Of a stretch of 64,000 bases of DNA, positions 31,981 through 50,822 are shown in pieces. The first letter of the stretch is position 1. Every line of letters starts with the position of its first letter. Source of the DNA: Onchocerca volvulus (taxonomy: Eukaryota; Nematoda; Chromadorea; Rhabditida; Onchocercidae); contig HG738137.1 of the NCBI GenBank assembly GCA_000499405.2, forward strand, positions 13,323,661 through 13,387,660, written 5' to 3'. The translations under genes were made by a program, and so were the position numbers. The notes beneath the pieces are model-generated. The model was given only the letters and a program-made list of their open reading frames with translations, searched no databases and had not been told where the DNA came from.

Positions 31981-34001
31981 GAAATTTAAGATCTCTGTTT
32001 ACTTCTTTCTTTGATCTATTATTTTTTTTTTTGTTTAAAAAATATATACAGTAATTTATTATTTATTAATGATTTTCGAAATATGATACCGTCTTTTTTT
32101 TTCCTGGACTAATTTCTGCAAGAATAAATAACAACATATTTCAATTCATAAACTTAATGATAAGTGATTACACAAGTGTGCCAGACAACATAAAAACAAA
32201 ATTCTTCAAACTGCTTCAGTTAGTCCCAAAAGTTAAAAAAAAAAAAAGGAAAAAAAAGGAAAAAAGAAAAAATCATCCCAAGAGTTTATTATATAATAAA
32301 ATGAATCATTCAAAAAAATTATCTAAATTGAATTATTTGTAATCATTATCTCTTATCATTAATATAATTTATTTTCAGTTTTCAACTATGATTTTATTCA
32401 TTTCAGAAAAATAATGTTCTTTTATACAAATATGTCTCGTTGCATTCATCTTTAGTAAAATTATATATTCAAGTTCTCTCTATCCATTTTATTATTTTAG
32501 CTATTCTTCATTAATTTTTCGATATCATCATTTCTTATTCTACTATCATGCATTTTCAAGTACTATATTTTGCTCTTAACATTTGCAATTAACCATCCTT
32601 CGTTGATTTCATTAATTATTCGAAAATATATTCCTAAACATTCATTTGTTCGATTAGCTACATGCTTTTTCTAGCAAACATCGTGAAATTAATTTTTTTT
32701 TGGATTAATTTATTGGAATTACTGAACAAGTTAAAAATTTAATGTTATAATTTTCCGGTAACAAACTATGTTTTCTACATTAATAATATCATTTTTTATT
32801 TATACCTTTTATTTATTTGTATTTTCTTATTTATATCGTATTTTTTCTCTTTTTTCGTATTATTTGTAGAACTGTCTTCGAGAATATTAATAAATCATTG
32901 TTCCGCATTTTTTTCTTTCTTCCTTCCGCATTGATTATTCATTTTAAAATTCAAATTTGTTTTTAAGTCTCAAATTTACTACCAATTCAAATCCAAGTAA
33001 TTAGATATAATAATAGTGCTTTTTATTGAAAAAAAGTATAGAAATGATAAGCATGATTGCAAATATTATACTAAAGTCTCTCATTGAGAATGGCCAGTAA
33101 GCATTTCAATGTTGAGCTTCTTCGATAGACAAGAATAATTATGAATTATGAAAAAAATCAAATCCAACCCAACAACTTTATGATTATATAGCATATTTAC
33201 AAAAAAAATTTTCAATTACTTGAACCGATGAATTCTGTTAGTTTTATTTTTATTCGTCGTTTTTGAGGCGTCGAAATTATCTGGAAAAAAATGTAAACAA
33301 CGAAAAAATCGTAAAAATGATCAGACGAAAATGATACAAGAAAAAGATATGCATCATTTCCAAGTTTCTTGGCTAAAATTACTCGCCGATTTTTGTTATT
33401 TTCGTAACATGTGCACTTTTACCATAGCAATTCTAAAAGCCAAGCATTGACAATTAGGCTTCTAGCCTCATTGAATTTAATGCTCATTCATTTTGTTTCT
33501 TGTGTCCGTGAGTATGTTAGTATCACTTGTATCGTCTAGACATTTTTGCATTAATGTCGCTGAATTTTAGATATTTCTCATGTTTTTTTTTTTTTTTTCT
33601 TTTATTTTAAACAGCAAAAGGAAACAAAGAAAAAGAAATATTTGATGAAATATACGCTCCACCTATCACACTTGTTGGCATTTTGCAATGCATATATTGA
33701 ATAAATCTAGGCCCTTGACTCTTTTCACGGTCTATACTCATCTCTATTTGATGTCTCCTAACAAAATGTCCTATTCTATAATAGTAGACATATTGAAACC
33801 ACATCCTTTCCGATGCACCATTTCTTCATCTTCCATTTTTTAATTTCCACTTTTTCCAATTTTAGTCGCACTTTCTTTTTTTTTTTTTATTTTCAAAAAA
33901 GCCAAAAGAGAAAGCATTTTTTATCACCTTTCAATCATTTATTTATTTACTCATTTCCATAATATTACGATCATATCAATAAACAAATTGATAGTTATAC
34001 A
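31981..34001. other. intergenic spacer between the two beta-tubulin genes
   Basis: Holds the 3' UTR of tubulin 1 (candidate AATAAA at 32123-32128) and presumably the tubulin 2 promoter. Poly-purine and poly-T tracts are present. I see no further coding sequence or RNA gene. Confidence 0.6.
32123..32128 (+). terminator. candidate polyadenylation signal of tubulin 1
   Basis: AATAAA about 140 bases after the stop codon. In such AT-rich DNA the hexamer is common, so the assignment is tentative. Confidence 0.3.
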
Positions 34002-34002
34002 G
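33994..34002 (+). promoter_or_regulatory. possible spliced-leader acceptor of tubulin 2
   Basis: GTTATACAG ends 7 bases before the ATG at 34010. A leader this short is typical for nematode trans-spliced mRNAs. Inferred from position and motif. Confidence 0.45.
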
Positions 34003-34009
34003 CAGGAAC

Positions 34010-39742
<5,733 letters not shown>

Positions 39743-41707
39743 AACTATTGTTGCACTGCAATTTTTCTTTTAAGCATTGTCAACATCCTATCAGCTTGTC
39801 AATTTTTTTGTTTTCTTTTCAAAGTAGTTTGCATTTATCAGAACCATAATCTTTCCTTTAGCTGCAATGTTTTAGAGAATATATTTATGCAAATATCGGA
39901 TGGGAAATGAATTTTCTGCATTTAAATCCAATTAATATGAATATTATAGCAAATTTAATAAATTTTGAAGATTAATGAATATAGCATTTAATCCTTTCTA
40001 CTCATTCAAATCTTCGTTAATCTTTCCTCGCGAAGAAGTTAAAAAAGAAATTTTAAACAGAAATTGTTAATTCGAAATTTACATATATACCATTTTACGC
40101 GGAAGTATTTCCTAATTTGAAAATATCTCTTCGTTCCACTCTTGTCTTTCTATACTGCCGTTTATTCGCATAATTCCTTTACTCCTTGGAACGTATTCAT
40201 GTTTATTTTATTTTTTGCTTTATTTCTTTAGCAAAATAATCAAAAAGTAATAGAAACAGGAGGAAATATTAAAGTGCTTGGTTTTTTTCATCGATACCAT
40301 GAAAAATCAAGAAGAATTTGACCTATTTCATCTGCAAAGGTTAATGGACTAGTAGCTTATATAAAAATCAGTTATAAAACAATACTTGCCCAGTCTTTCC
40401 ACCTGTAATCTAATGCTTCTTGCTCCTGTTGCATCTCATGAAGTACCATTAATTATTAAAAAGCTTATCGCTATATGTACGCACTGTTCTCTTTCTGAAA
40501 AAAATTTTTCTATGTTATCCTTGCCGTATAATCTAACTTATAAATTATTCGACCTTTTTCATATTTAAATAGATTTTTCTTGTTTATATTCAGAGATTTC
40601 ATATCAAATTATATCTCCAACAGGATGTTTGGAATAATTTACGAATAAGCCTTTGTATATTCGCTTGAAAATTGAAATGTCTTCATGGACTAAAGAACTG
40701 AAAAAAGTAAAGTCAAAGAAAGTTAAGAGGAATAATTTAAGAATAGACACATTTAAAGAGTTCAATATCCTTCTGATATTAGTTATATTACGTAAAATAA
40801 AATTCAAACAGTTTTTATAATGGCTTGATAAAAGCTTCCAGTCTAGATCAAAATAATTTTGCAGTTTTGAATGGATTATTTGAAATCTGTAAATACAAGC
40901 AGATTCACAAAAAAAAAAAAAAACAAGGGTTCATTATGAATTCTGGAGTATTCAAAATCTAAACAGATTATGGAAAATTCAAGTGGTCAAAACAACCATG
41001 AAATAAGAAATGGAGTATTGAGATAAATAAAATCATTTTGCATCCGATAACAGAAAAAAATTGAAGAAAAAGAAATGTTTCAGAACATGATTTGAAAAAA
41101 CCAACGACTGTAGCCAATGATGGGAAGCTTTAATCTACAAAATTTCAGGACATGATAATAAAAAAAAAAGCTCGACAGTTTAACAACCAAATTGAATTTA
41201 CCTAAGAAAAACTGACTTCGACCTAAATTGAGAACAAAACAAGTTTATAAGTTATTATTATAGGCAGTATAAAATCTCAATGAAATCATATTTTAATTTC
41301 ATTTTTTAAATTCATGCAATTAAAATAGGAGTTCATAAAGCGAGCAAAAACTAAAAACTATATCTTTGTTTATCAAATTTCATCTCTTCGAAAACTCCAT
41401 TCTGAAACTTTTCTTCAATCTAATTAAGATTTTAAATAAAAGATATTTAATTGCTAACTACTAAATAAGTTAATTATTTACTCAGTTTACCTAACCATTA
41501 ACTTTGCATCGCTCTCAAGAAATCATTTTCGTGAATAGGACTCACAACTTCTCCGATTATTCACTCTCGCTTTTTCTTATTTCGATTTTCTTATGTTTTA
41601 CATATGAGAACGATTTTGATGAATGAGGCCAACACAAAAAAAAAGGTAAAAAAGAAAAGAAACATCAGCAAATTTATGAAATAAAAATGAATCAAGGAAG
41701 TTACAAA
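39743..41707. other. convergent intergenic spacer
   Basis: Lies between the tubulin 2 stop (plus strand) and the stop of the minus-strand coiled-coil gene. A candidate AATAAA for tubulin 2 is at 39957-39962. No other feature is supported. Confidence 0.6.
39957..39962 (+). terminator. candidate polyadenylation signal of tubulin 2
   Basis: AATAAA about 215 bases after the TAA stop. Tentative because the hexamer is frequent in AT-rich DNA. Confidence 0.25.
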
Positions 41708-44700
41708 TTAAAAGATTTGAATGTTAGAGTCAATGAAATCCTCGAGAATTTGTTGCTTCGCAGTTGACACTTCACCTTTTCGAAGCCTTTTTCCATAAAC
41801 AGGCCAATCCCGTCGTTTCATTTCCTTAACATATACGTCCCATAAATCATCAAAATCGATTGCCGAATTGCAACCACTTAGTACCACTCGCAACTGGGCA
41901 ATACGATGTTGACTTCGAAACCAATCATATATTGATCGGATTAAATGTTCTTTTTCAGTCTTATCAGGATTTTTCGCATAAATTTCCAAATCGGAATCCT
42001 AGAAAAGAAAATATTTCTCTAGTATATGATTGAAATTCAAAAAATTCACGATACTAAAACGAAACAGTTTTAATAAAAAAAAAATTTAACAAGGAAATTT
42101 GTATATAAATTTTGTTAATTTCATATACAAAATCGATTTTTATGAATTCACTATCACAAATCTTTAAAATCTGTTCGTCACATCAATTAACAAGCAGAAA
42201 AAACTTTTCACTAAAACGCTGCAAGGGTTTTTTTTTTACAAATTATTTCCTCGACTTCTTTCAAAATCGTATCCAGTTTAGAATTCTGCACTATACTGTT
42301 TACCGGTATGAGAAGATCGTATTGAGCTTGCGGTAGATTCCAATAACGACTTGGATCAATAGGATAAATGGTTGTCGCATATCGTTTCCAATCATCCGTA
42401 AAATGAACATTACGACCTCCACCAGAACGAGCAATTTTAGGCTTCGGTAAATCAGTTCGCTGAGGTTTAATTTGAACGTGCTTATACATTTTCCATGGCG
42501 ATATCTCGGTTCCTTCTTTTGAATCAGCATTCGAACTAAAATACAATGACTGTAATGCAAATTGCATTATGGGCAACAACTGTTAATCGTTTAAGCATAC
42601 ATTCTAGTATTATCTAGATTTGCATACAAAATAATTCTTCATGACATTTTCGCATCAGTAAAATGATATTTTGCTATTTCATTAGCAAGAAGAGAGAAAG
42701 AAATAAAAAGCACTTTGACCTCTTATACAGATTCTACCTTTGTCCATTGCATTAAACATCCTTTTTATTTTTCATTTTTAGCACAAAAAAGTATAATGAA
42801 ACTCAACATTTTCGAAACCATTATTTACCAAGTGACAATCAATAGCGCTAATAAAAAGTCAAATTTTTTATGATAGATAAAAAGTTCGACCGAGTTATTT
42901 GGTAACTGAAAAGCTCTTTTATTAATCAAACAAGAAACAGATAAGCTTACGTTATTAATAACTTACACTTCTGAATCAGTACCATCATCTGATTCTTTTC
43001 TCAAGAATTTGCCCTTCTTTTCTCGAGATTTTGATGCATCAGCAGCTACAGACTTTTTTGGTTCATGAATTGAAATATTTTGTTTCAACATATTGGCATA
43101 ATCACCCTCGCGTTTGTTAGCGGCAGCACGTCTTTTACGAGGTTTATTGTTAAGTTCATTAGCATCGATGACAAAATCTTTCGCGCCAGTTGTTTCATCT
43201 TGTCTGTACCAAACCATTACAATATTCATAGATTAACCAACATTATTTGCTATCGATTACTATTCATTGTGATTTCAAAATTTAAATCTAGTAAATTATT
43301 TTAGGGGAATTCCGAAACAATTTGATGATTTATCAGAAGATTTCCAGAACAGTCAATGCTTTACAAAGTACAAAAATATCAATTAAAAGAAAAAACTAAC
43401 TTTTCCTCATCATCTGTATCATCAAATGTACCGTTAATATTTGGTTCTAATTCCGGCATTAACGAATCCGCCATTTCTACTTCATGCAGTATACATTTCT
43501 CTATCGCAATTCCTTTTGAATACAATTTATCAATCTTCTCAGACATTTCAGCTATTTTATTGCTGCAAAATAGAACTGTGAAAAAAGTAACGTTTTTTCA
43601 ATTAGGCGAAAATTAAAAATTTGATTGCTCAATATGATCAGTCTATTATTATCAAACTGAGACCTATGCTTCAACATATTTCAGATTAAAAGGAATTAAT
43701 TATGCATTGAAGTGTGGTCATTATTAAAATAAAGAGTTGAAAAAAGAAAAAAATCACTAATTTAAGGAAAAAGAAAACAACTATCATTATTTAACTTTGT
43801 GAGCTGTAGAAATTCTTCCAAATTATATTAATAAAAATTAAGAATTATATCTATTATCAAGTATTCTACATATATATACGGAAAACTATGCAGTAGCTGA
43901 TTAGATCTTTCGAAAGCAATAAGAGCTTTTTAGAAAGAATAAGAAATCGAATCAACACCTTAATCCGTTAACTTCTTTTTGCAGATTAGAATGATCTTCA
44001 ATTAAACTACGATAACGATCTTGTGCTTTCTTTTCAAATTCGACAACTTCCATCGATAATGTCTGTACTTCTTTCGTTAACTTTTCAAGTGGAGTAAATA
44101 CCAATTTCGCCTGAAAAACATATTACTCAGTAATAACAACATATATATCTACAAAAGGATAAAACTAATAATATGCCTCAATCACCATTAAAAAAACTTT
44201 ATCTAAAAGAATAAATGATTGCAACGAGTTTCCCGAAGTTTTTTTCAAAATTTCGAAGTTCAAAAATCTTCATACTATCTCAGCATTCAATTCAATTCCA
44301 AAAACATATAAAAACATAAATATCTTCAGTGAAAAATTAATAAACAGCACGAATAACCTTTTGATTCGATGTGCTCGGTTGCTTTTCTTGTCCACTATTT
44401 GGTCTTTTATAATGACGTACGTATGATCGTTTAGTACCTACACGTTTGAATATTATGCATTGTTTTTTTCTATATTTCATAAAGTTCAATTTCAATTCCT
44501 CAAATTACTTCTGAATCCGAGCATATTTGCCGTTTATCAATAATAATACAAATTACAAAACAATAATCCGCTTAAATATCTAACCCATTTGATCAAGCAT
44601 ACTAAATTTCATGCAGAAGAAAAAAAAGAAAGGAGTTTTGAAACATAAAAGGATTATTTTTTGAAGGAATACCATTCGTCAAGACTCCTATAAACACCAA

Positions 44701-44863
44701 TGCTAACCGAATGCGATCTTCGAATACGTGAGTAATGAAACAAAAGATTCGCAAAGCAATCCGGAAATTTTTGCGAAAAATGTCAATCACCTTTTATGCT
44801 AATTTCATCACTCTTCATCGTTTTCTTTAATTGCTTGTTTCTACTACTTGGTAATCTTCCCAT
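41708..44863 (-). CDS. coiled-coil, probably nuclear protein, unrecognised
   Basis: A seven-exon minus-strand gene in transcript order: 44863-44791, 44437-44358, 44110-43959, 43562-43401, 43203-42967, 42535-42304, 41998-41708. The sum is 1227 nt (408 aa), every junction in phase. I do not recognise the family. The N-terminus is short and basic. Residues about 55-130 are heptad-like coiled coil (EKLTKEVQTLSMEVVEFEKK). An acidic patch (DDTDDEE) precedes a basic cluster KPRKRR at 176-181 that resembles a nuclear localisation signal. A low-complexity charged linker follows. The last about 150 residues look globular, with SGGGRNVHFTDDW, PSRYW and YDLLIPDSDLEIY, and end DFIDSNIQIF. The start is the first ATG after a likely trans-splice acceptor. 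A chromatin or kinetochore scaffold would fit its make-up, but that is a guess. Confidence 0.85.
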
Positions 44864-44892
44864 AATGTTACCAAATACACGTAGGCAAAATT

Positions 44893-44902
44893 CTGCAAAG
44901 AA
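44893..44902 (-). promoter_or_regulatory. possible spliced-leader acceptor of the coiled-coil gene
   Basis: TTTCTTTGCAG on the minus strand ends at 44893, leaving a 29-base leader before the ATG at 44863. Inferred from the motif. Confidence 0.4.
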
Positions 44903-45607
44903 ATTTGCATATTTGTATCTATGATAGTTTATTTGGATTAAAATGGAAAATTTTGCATATTCGCATATTTGCACAGATCACCTACGTCTGCCGAAGTGTT
45001 ATCAATGAGCGATACTAAAAATAAAGATTAATATAACAATATCTAATCGTTGCGGAACATCTCAAAACCTATCCACGAATCAATCAATATTTTTTACACG
45101 CATAAATCAATCGATACCACTTGTTGCATTTGACGGATTAATTTATCTGTAGCAAACTAACTGTTTTTACTTATAGCTATCCAAAAACTATTTACAGGAA
45201 CTGTCCTGTCCGGTAAATTCATCATATTATAGTCCTCGATTATCTGACTTTTGCGGATGATGGCATGTTACAACAGCAAATAGAGATACGAAAAATAAAG
45301 TAGCGAAAGATTTTCTTTTTTTTTTTTTTTAATTTTGAATATAACATCCTATATAACAAAAACGAATATATCGAAAATTTTATTCATATTTTGATAACAG
45401 CAATTTAATCAACATAAATCATATATTTTGATATGAGAGACGAAGAGCACAAAAAAAATTTTTTTTTCAAAACAATATAGATTTTTTTATTTCTCCAAAG
45501 AAAAGAAAAAAACCAATACAGATCATTTTTAATTGTTCTTTTGGAAAAAATTTTCTTTTTTTTTTCCCCAAGAACTATGCAAGAATAAATCCAAAAAACC
45601 ATAACTG
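44903..45607. other. intergenic spacer between eIF2A and the coiled-coil gene
   Basis: About 0.7 kb, AT-rich, with no recognised feature other than poly-T/poly-A runs that probably include the eIF2A 3' UTR. Confidence 0.6.
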
Positions 45608-48600
45608 TCAAGCAACTTTCAATTTCTCTAATTCTTCAATAATTTCATTTTCCTTATCTATTTTTGCTATTTGATTTGCTTCCAAAACCTGACCACTTTC
45701 TTTCCGTCTCTTCAGCTTCTCAATATCATCGATTTTCTTTCGTAGTGTACGAATCTGAAAAAAATCGGTTGTCCTTGAACCATCTCATTATTTTTCAGAA
45801 ATTACTAAAAATGATATGCGTAAAATGGATATTATTTATAAATCTAATAGATCTATATTTACCCATCTATAAATGATTTAATAGCAATGAAATTTTGTGC
45901 CCATTTCCATTCATTCAAATTTTCAAAGTTATAAATCATAATTCTGTATTTGACAGAATGACTTAATGAATTAAAGGGAAAACACTATTTTCTACCTTTT
46001 TCTCTTTTTCAGATAATGGAGCTTTTGCACTTGAAGCCGATGTCGCCGTTTTCAAAACATTCTTTGCCGATCCTGAAGTATATAATTCTTAAAATTGATA
46101 TTTGTAACGTTCCTACAGAATTTAAGCATTCACAACATTTATTTTTAAACAGAATGAAGAGAAAATGTACAATTTGCCTTTGCCCTATCTTCAGCTATCT
46201 TTACTAAAGATTAAAAAAGAAAGCAGTCTGTTGTTCAATGAATCTAATCTACCTTTGCGCAAATGAGGAGGTACATAAGTTCCATTTTTATTAACTGCAC
46301 CAACTGGCAAATTATTGACCGGATGTTCATTGCTTACGTTCTTCATTTGCGGCATTAAACCAGCCTTTGATTTATCTTCAACTGTCAGAATTGGAATCGA
46401 AAAGGAATGATAAATATTCCCAGCAACAGGTCGCCACTGTACCTGTAAAATATAACGAATATTTTCAGTCTAAATCACAATATGTTCGAAAATCAATTTA
46501 TAAACTTTTTTCGTTTCGATGACAAATTTCGGATCCTAAAAATTATAAACTATACGAAAAAGAAAAAAAAAAAGAACAAGTGATAGTGTAAAAGTACACA
46601 GCAAGGTCTAAAACGGAACAATGAATTACATCGCATAATACCTAATAACAGAAGATTGTTCATATAATCAGCTGTAAAACACTTATTTGAACCAGCAGCA
46701 TGTTTTGCTATTAGTAGCTGACGAAAATTATACTTGAAAAAATAAAAAAACTAAGATGGAAAATACCTGCCATAACTCGGAAGGAGAATCATAACGTTGT
46801 TCATAAAGTAAACGACCACTGTAATGCCATATCTTGAAGCAATTATCAATTCGAAGCCTTGGAGCTGTAGTAGCAGTCATCAAATGTTGGCCATCTGGTG
46901 CCCATTCTAGGAGTGTCGTGTTTGGTGCTTCGATCTAAATGATGGCACGATAAGAGAAAAGAAAACAAAAAAAAAAAAAAAAAGAATTTCAAATACATTT
47001 CCATAAGGGGAAAAAAAAGACGATAATGAGGAACTGAAATTGCATCAGATTGAAACTTAAGCTAGCGAAACGTACCGTAACAATTTCGCGCCGAGCTTCA
47101 ACATCCCAAAACTGCATACGGCCACTTGCAATATTTCCGAAACCACAAAGTATCAAGATATTTCCAAATCGATTGTAATACATATCATTTCGTGGGCCTT
47201 CTCCAAAGTCAAAAATTGGATCGCATTTCAAATTGTATAAGGTAACCTCGAACAATTAATACACAGTTATTTCAAATTCACATCAAATCAATAACAAATC
47301 CCCCTTAGCCTCATAAACTATATGGATACTTTTATTGCAAGCATCATGCATAACAAATTTTAGCTTCATTCCCATAACAATCACAATAAAATAGCTTGAA
47401 AAAGTAAAGATACCCGAGCAGGCATAAATCCATAACAAACTGCGAATTGTTTTCCGGTAGGACTCCATTTAGCACAATAAACAGGTCCATTTTTCTCAAG
47501 TGGCACAGTACAACTATCACCGTTCACAGCCAGAAGATACAAATTTTGTTCACCATAGTAACTTTTGTTTGAAATATCGACATCTACTATAGCCATCACA
47601 ATCATTGCACTTCCTAAAAAATGTTCAGAACAAAAATATGATAAACTATAAATGTCGGGCATTCACCATGCATTCCTTCCAGCATACTTTAGAGATAAAT
47701 AATACCAAAAAAAAAAAAAAAACTGGAAAACTGCAGAACAAGATTAGGCAGTCCGAATTACAGATAGCCGAATCGAGAATTGGATTTTCAAGAAAATGGG
47801 GAGTCTTTTTCGCAAATTTCATAAAGGATTGCGAACCGAAGTTGCATTGAATGACCGGAATATTTTTAATGATTCTAGTAAAATTGAGCAATCTCATGCT
47901 TACGCTAAAAGCTAATAACAAACCTTTGCAACTCCATAACAAATTAACTTTATCGCACTTAAAGAGCGTTTTGCTAGCCACAGTAGTGAATTTGTGGTCC
48001 AACCTGAATTATTTAATCAACTTATTCTTTAAAAATGAATTTCTAGAAAGCGTAAATCAATGAGAATATCGAAAAAAATCGCCAAAGAATAAAAGTTTTT
48101 ATAGCAAATATAAAAAGATATTTTCTCTTACAAAAATTATTTTTGCGAAAATAGCTTATCGATGGGAATATACCTCTTAAGTTGTACTAATGCAGGTTGT
48201 CCACCAGATGCAGGAACATATACTGCAAGATGATGTGGCTCCATTCCAGAACTCAGTGAGCAACTTTCAACATTTCGTATTACTAATTTTGATTCATATT
48301 TTTCTGCAGTGGTTCTGTATTAAGATATAATAGTTGTCATGAATAAATAAAATCATAATAAAAAGTTAAGATGACTTACCAATCACTATTTCTTTATAAG
48401 AAAAATAAAAAAGATGAAAAGATCCATTTTGTTAATCTTATCCACAGAGTAATAATTTACCATATGAATTATATTTGTGAATTAAAATTTCGGATCCGAC
48501 TAAACGTACTGAATAAACTTCATCATCAGTCCACTGAATTTTCCATGAATTCTAAAATTAAACATTCTATCACTACTGCAATATTTTTCGTGATTATTTT

Positions 48601-50778
48601 ATCATAATCAAATTAAGCCAGGAATCCATACAAAAAATACACGTGGAAAAATTATGAATAAAGAGAATCGCAAAGATATATATTATTAGCGAAATGACAA
48701 AAATACACATTACCTGCTTTTGAGCAATTAATGTAGTAATATGCTTTCCTTCTGGAAGAGACCATAACCTGAGATTTGGTGCTGGCTGCCGTTGTTCGGT
48801 ATTTTCAGCCTAAAATAACGATTATTAATGGATGGAGATGGAAAAAAGCAATAATACAATATTTCGCAACATTTTGAATTTATTCGAATAAATTCAATAC
48901 ATTCAACTTACTATCTACCGGAAGCTTTTCAAGTTTTAGCATCTTATACTAGCATATCTCTTCCATTTATTATTTAGCCTTTTACTTTAACTTCTAATAT
49001 TCATAAATAATTGAATAAATGAAATGTTAAACAAAAATCTATCAATGAACTCTTTCTTGATAGACGAAACGCAAACGAAGGATAAACACGTATACGAGAT
49101 AATCTCATGAAAGCTTTGAATTTTTTTAATTTATCACAACGAAAGATGTTATTCTGACTCCTTCATCCATCTTTTCAAGAAACGCCGGATTTTTGATCAA
49201 AAGTCGAGCATTTCTTGCGAATCATGCTTACAGCAAAGGGTAATTTGTTGGCTCAACATCACGCACAACGACAAAGGTCGTGAACGAGCTCACATCAAAG
49301 CCTTTTCATTTCGCACACGTTTCCCAAGTATGAAGGAAATGTAAATAGTTCCCATACTAGAATTCATGTGCATCACGGACTCGAACCCGCCAGCTTCTCC
49401 CTCTTATATATAGAATCTCTCCATCACACCACAGATCAATTTACGAATTCTAATATTATACATTTCTAATGGATTAGAAATGAATATATAATATCAAAAA
49501 TTAATTAAAAATTTTAATAACATTAATTATGACAGGAAAGAAATATCCATTAGTGATCGTTAAAAATGGTAAAGTCGGCAGAAAACATAAAGAGTAGAAA
49601 AAAGACATTAGATGCAACGAGACAATTATTAATATTGTTAATATAATGAAGTCTGGCCGTGCATTGATCTATCCTTATAGCTATTACAAATCATGCTTAA
49701 CATACAGTTATCTTATCATTGGCAAACAATCTGAATCAAATTATCAGTGGTGAAATGATCGATAATGAGGGACTTCTTATTCTCTTTTTCTCAGTTCTAA
49801 ATGAATGCAGATCAGTTTGCTCTGATGACTAGCGAAATTCATGCGAATTTAAATTCTTACTCATCGATAAACTACAAGTATATTTCTCTTTAATGAATAC
49901 CACTCCCATATTTCGAGGATATCTTGATAAAAAATTACATTTCTTAAAATTTTAACAAGAAAAAAATCAGCTGGACAAACCGTTTTTGCAATATAAGTAA
50001 CATAGGGTTCATATGTTGCTAATAGACGATCCCTTGGAGAAAAGACAATCTGCTGAGTACGTGGTAAGTCAACATTAAATACCTCTTTCCCAGTAGAACT
50101 TTCCACCAAAACTGTCCTGAAAATTACACCTATCAGAAAAGTATTTAAGATAAAATTTACAACTTGTAAGGCTACCGGATGCTTCTAAGATGATTTATTT
50201 CTGACATTATTTAATTCTGTAACATTCACAGATACTTGAACTGAAATGTTTAAACAGTTGATACTACGAATCTTCTATGACTGACGCTTAATGCGTTCGA
50301 CTTGCAACTACGCCTTAAGAGGCCTTGTTAAACAGCTGGTCGAGCCGTAAGAAAAATGAATGCATACCTGACAGTATCGCAGTAACAAAAATATTGTCCA
50401 GTATTACTGAACTGAAAAACTCGACAGGGATGCGATTTGGGATCTCTGGAAAGAAAAAAGTCTTATAATTGATTATGCTAAGCAAAAAAACACTTCATAA
50501 TGTTTTGATATTAAACTGAAAAAAAAAAAGAAAAGAAGAAAAAAACAGAAGAAAAACAAAAAAAACTTGCTCAGATTTATCATATATACTTGAAGGTGAG
50601 TTAATACCTCTAACAATACCGAATCCATTGGAACTGCGCACTGCAAATCAACGCTTTTAAAGATTTTTTTTTTACTTATGTACATATTATAGTAAAAATA
50701 CTGATACATTTATAAGCATTGTAGTATTTGTTACAGCATTTTCAATGCTGTAAAATTCTACGTTCTTGGAATTGAAAA

Positions 50779-50822
<44 letters not shown>

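Noticed and set aside
42211..42303. extension of the coiled-coil gene exon beyond 42304 (VNSIVQNSKLDTILKEVEEII)
   Set aside because: Using the TGT AAA donor further on would put a stop across the junction; the GTAAAC donor at 42303 keeps phase and gives a continuous protein.
47646..47923. continued open frame of the eIF2A exon past 47924
   Set aside because: A GTTTGT donor at 47923 restores phase with the next exon and matches the eIF2A family; the extension does not.
49378..49440. functional tRNA gene
   Set aside because: Boxes are tRNA-like, but the T-arm stem has only two clear pairs and no acceptor stem is found.
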